From positions 558,001 to 622,000 of the forward strand of contig NZ_VBSL01000001.1 of assembly GCF_006149005.1 (NCBI RefSeq): a stretch of DNA of 64,000 nucleotides. Direction: 5' to 3'. Under the pieces are notes generated by a model that saw only the letters and a program-made list of their open reading frames with translations, was not told where the DNA came from and made no database searches. The stretch comes from Larkinella sp. C7. GTDB taxonomy: Bacteria; Bacteroidota; Bacteroidia; Cytophagales; Spirosomataceae. Within the stretch, counting starts at the first letter, position 1, and every line of letters starts with the position of its first letter. Of the stretch, positions 62,831 to 64,000 are shown one piece after another. Both the position numbers and the translations under genes were made by a program.

Positions 62831-64000
62831 TTACTTCGACAAAACTACCTTCTGGTGCTGAACGGGTTGCCCCTCGCGCATCAACCGGATCAAATAAACG
62901 CCAATCGGCAGGGTTCCCAAATCCAGCGTAGCCTCCGTATGCGCCTGCACCGCCTGCCGGGCTGTCACGGGTTGACCAAGCAGATTCAGCACCTGAACGA
63001 TGCCGTTGTTGGGCGATTTGACCCGCAAAAACCGGTCGGTCGGACTTGGATACACCCACGGCAGCTTTGCTTCTTCGTCTTCGAGACCCGTAATGATCAC
63101 TTTCTCCGACGTGTTGCGGAGATACCGAACCCCACCGGTACTGGTTCCTGCCAACACATCCGCCAGACCGTCGTCGTTCAGATCGGCAGCCGTCAGGGCC
63201 AGATTGGCACCGGGTGTAGCCTTGTCCGTGGTCTGGGTGATTTCGTTGATCACCAGCGTGGAGTCCAGCAATAACATTTTGTCGGTGGGTTTTTCCGGCA
63301 GTTGGTAGAGCCGCAGACTACCGTCGCGGGTGCCGGTCAGCAATTCGGGGCGCTGGTCGCCGTTAAGGTCGATGACGACAATAGAGGGGCTGGTGGCACC
63401 GGGCACCACGTTGATCTGTCCGTAATTCTGCTGCTGTAGTTCATACCTGGGAGCCGGTGCTGTCCCCGTATTGCGGTGATACTCAATCGTTCCGTTCTGT
63501 TTCCCGATCAGCAAGTCGGTTTTTCCGTCCCGATCCACGTCATACCAGGTCGGCAGATCGATCACGCCCAATCGGTCGGGCGTCGGGATTTGCTGCACTT
63601 TAGTCGGGTCAAGTTGAAAAGCCGCACCCCGTCCGGCCTGATTCAGAATATACCGGATTTCCGGTGCGCGATTGATCGAATTCCCGGTAAAAACCAGGTC
63701 GAAGCTGTTGTTGCCGTCGATGTCGGCCACGGCTACTTTCAGATCGGTTAACAAAAATTGCTCCGACAGTTTCAGGTAGTCCGTCGTTCGCAACTCAAAA
63801 ACCGGTTTACTTCGGGTGCCGGTGTTCTCGAAATGGGCGATGCTGGCCCGGTAGCCATTCGCGGCCCGAACACCCGCGTTGCCCACCAGCAAATCCATGT
63901 CGCCATCGCCGTCGAGATCGGCAAGAACCGGAGTTGTCCCTTCGCCCAGATCAATCATGCCTTCCTGCAAAAAGCTCTTGCTGACATACTGAAAATTGGG
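62831..64000 (-). CDS. FG-GAP/VCBS repeat protein with type IX secretion sorting domain (5' end outside window)
   Basis: The frame runs past the right edge without a start; 389 residues are visible. They hold FG-GAP/VCBS-like blades with Ca-binding Asp loops: VLADLDGDGDMDLLVGN, VAVADIDGNNSFDLVFTG, WYDVDRDGKTDLLIGKQNG, VVIDLNGDQRPELLTGTRDG and LTAADLNDDGLADVLAGTS. The last 75 residues are a T9SS type A sorting domain: VYPSPTDRFLRVKS, VQVLNLLGQPV, LDLGTLPIGVYLIRL and the terminal KVVLSK. It is therefore exported by the Por system and attached to or released from the cell surface. The visible part has no enzymatic domain. Confidence 0.87.
   Translation of the reverse strand, partial: PNFQYVSKSFLQEGMIDLGEGTTPVLADLDGDGDMDLLVGNAGVRAANGYRASIAHFENTGTRSKPVFELRTTDYLKLSEQFLLTDLKVAVADIDGNNSFDLVFTGNSINRAPEIRYILNQAGRGAAFQLDPTKVQQIPTPDRLGVIDLPTWYDVDRDGKTDLLIGKQNGTIEYHRNTGTAPAPRYELQQQNYGQINVVPGATSPSIVVIDLNGDQRPELLTGTRDGSLRLYQLPEKPTDKMLLLDSTLVINEITQTTDKATPGANLALTAADLNDDGLADVLAGTSTGGVRYLRNTSEKVIITGLEDEEAKLPWVYPSPTDRFLRVKSPNNGIVQVLNLLGQPVTARQAVQAHTEATLDLGTLPIGVYLIRLMREGQPVQHQKVVLSK

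Overview
The window comes from a Bacteroidota genome, most likely a Cytophagales member of the Spirosoma/Larkinella type. The grounds are two SusC/SusD pairs, an ECF sigma factor with a FecR anti-sigma factor, a DUF4249 lipoprotein paired with a TonB-dependent receptor, a protein with FG-GAP repeats and a C-terminal sorting domain of type IX secretion, several TAnnTTTG promoter elements and a general lack of Shine-Dalgarno sequences. Base composition is a little over half G+C by eye, except for a more AT-rich stretch near 35.9-37.9 kb. I saw no rRNA, tRNA, transposase, prophage or CRISPR array. The first and last genes are cut by the window edges.

Layout. 1-6.4 kb: the tail of an outer-membrane barrel, a TonB-dependent receptor/DUF4249 operon, and an S41 protease. 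6.5-11.6 kb: a Gfo/Idh/MocA oxidoreductase, a double NTF2-like protein, a cluster of palindromic repeats, and a CopZ-like/CopA copper-export pair. 11.6-19.2 kb: a five-gene signalling operon (a 1159-residue hybrid kinase with three receivers, CheR, CheB without a receiver, a receiver-kinase, and a lone receiver) with a divergent receiver-Hpt protein. 19.2-29.7 kb: a LacI-type regulator divergent from SusC, SusD, a heparinase II/III-like lyase and an alpha/beta-hydrolase esterase, which together look like a glycan-utilisation locus. 29.7-39.5 kb: a pseudouridine synthase with a long disordered N-terminus, acetoacetyl-CoA synthetase, a CtpA-type protease, a low-GC pair (Crp/Fnr regulator, thioester-reductase-like SDR), and ffh behind a 40-bp perfect hairpin leader. 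39.5-46.6 kb: an ECF sigma factor divergent from FecR, an STN-bearing SusC and a SusD_2-type lipoprotein. 46.7-50.8 kb: a membrane LytTR regulator, a small outer-membrane protein, a class-C beta-lactamase-fold hydrolase and DNA polymerase IV. 51-57 kb: a 1408-residue protein fusing an N-terminal caspase, an SGNH hydrolase and a C-terminal CHAT protease, overlapping tail-to-tail with a metallophosphoesterase/PQQ-propeller protein. 57.2-60.5 kb: a cNMP-domain histidine kinase, a receiver/glutaredoxin-like/thioredoxin-reductase-like fusion without its redox cysteines, and a UBP-type zinc finger protein. 60.5-64 kb: a GH43 glycosidase, a D-2-hydroxyacid dehydrogenase and a secreted FG-GAP protein.

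The most unusual items are the caspase-SGNH-CHAT fusion, which carries two separate and apparently intact caspase-fold active sites; the kinase/redox-dead reductase/UBP-finger operon; the hairpin leader of ffh; and two families of dispersed palindromic repeats in gene ends.
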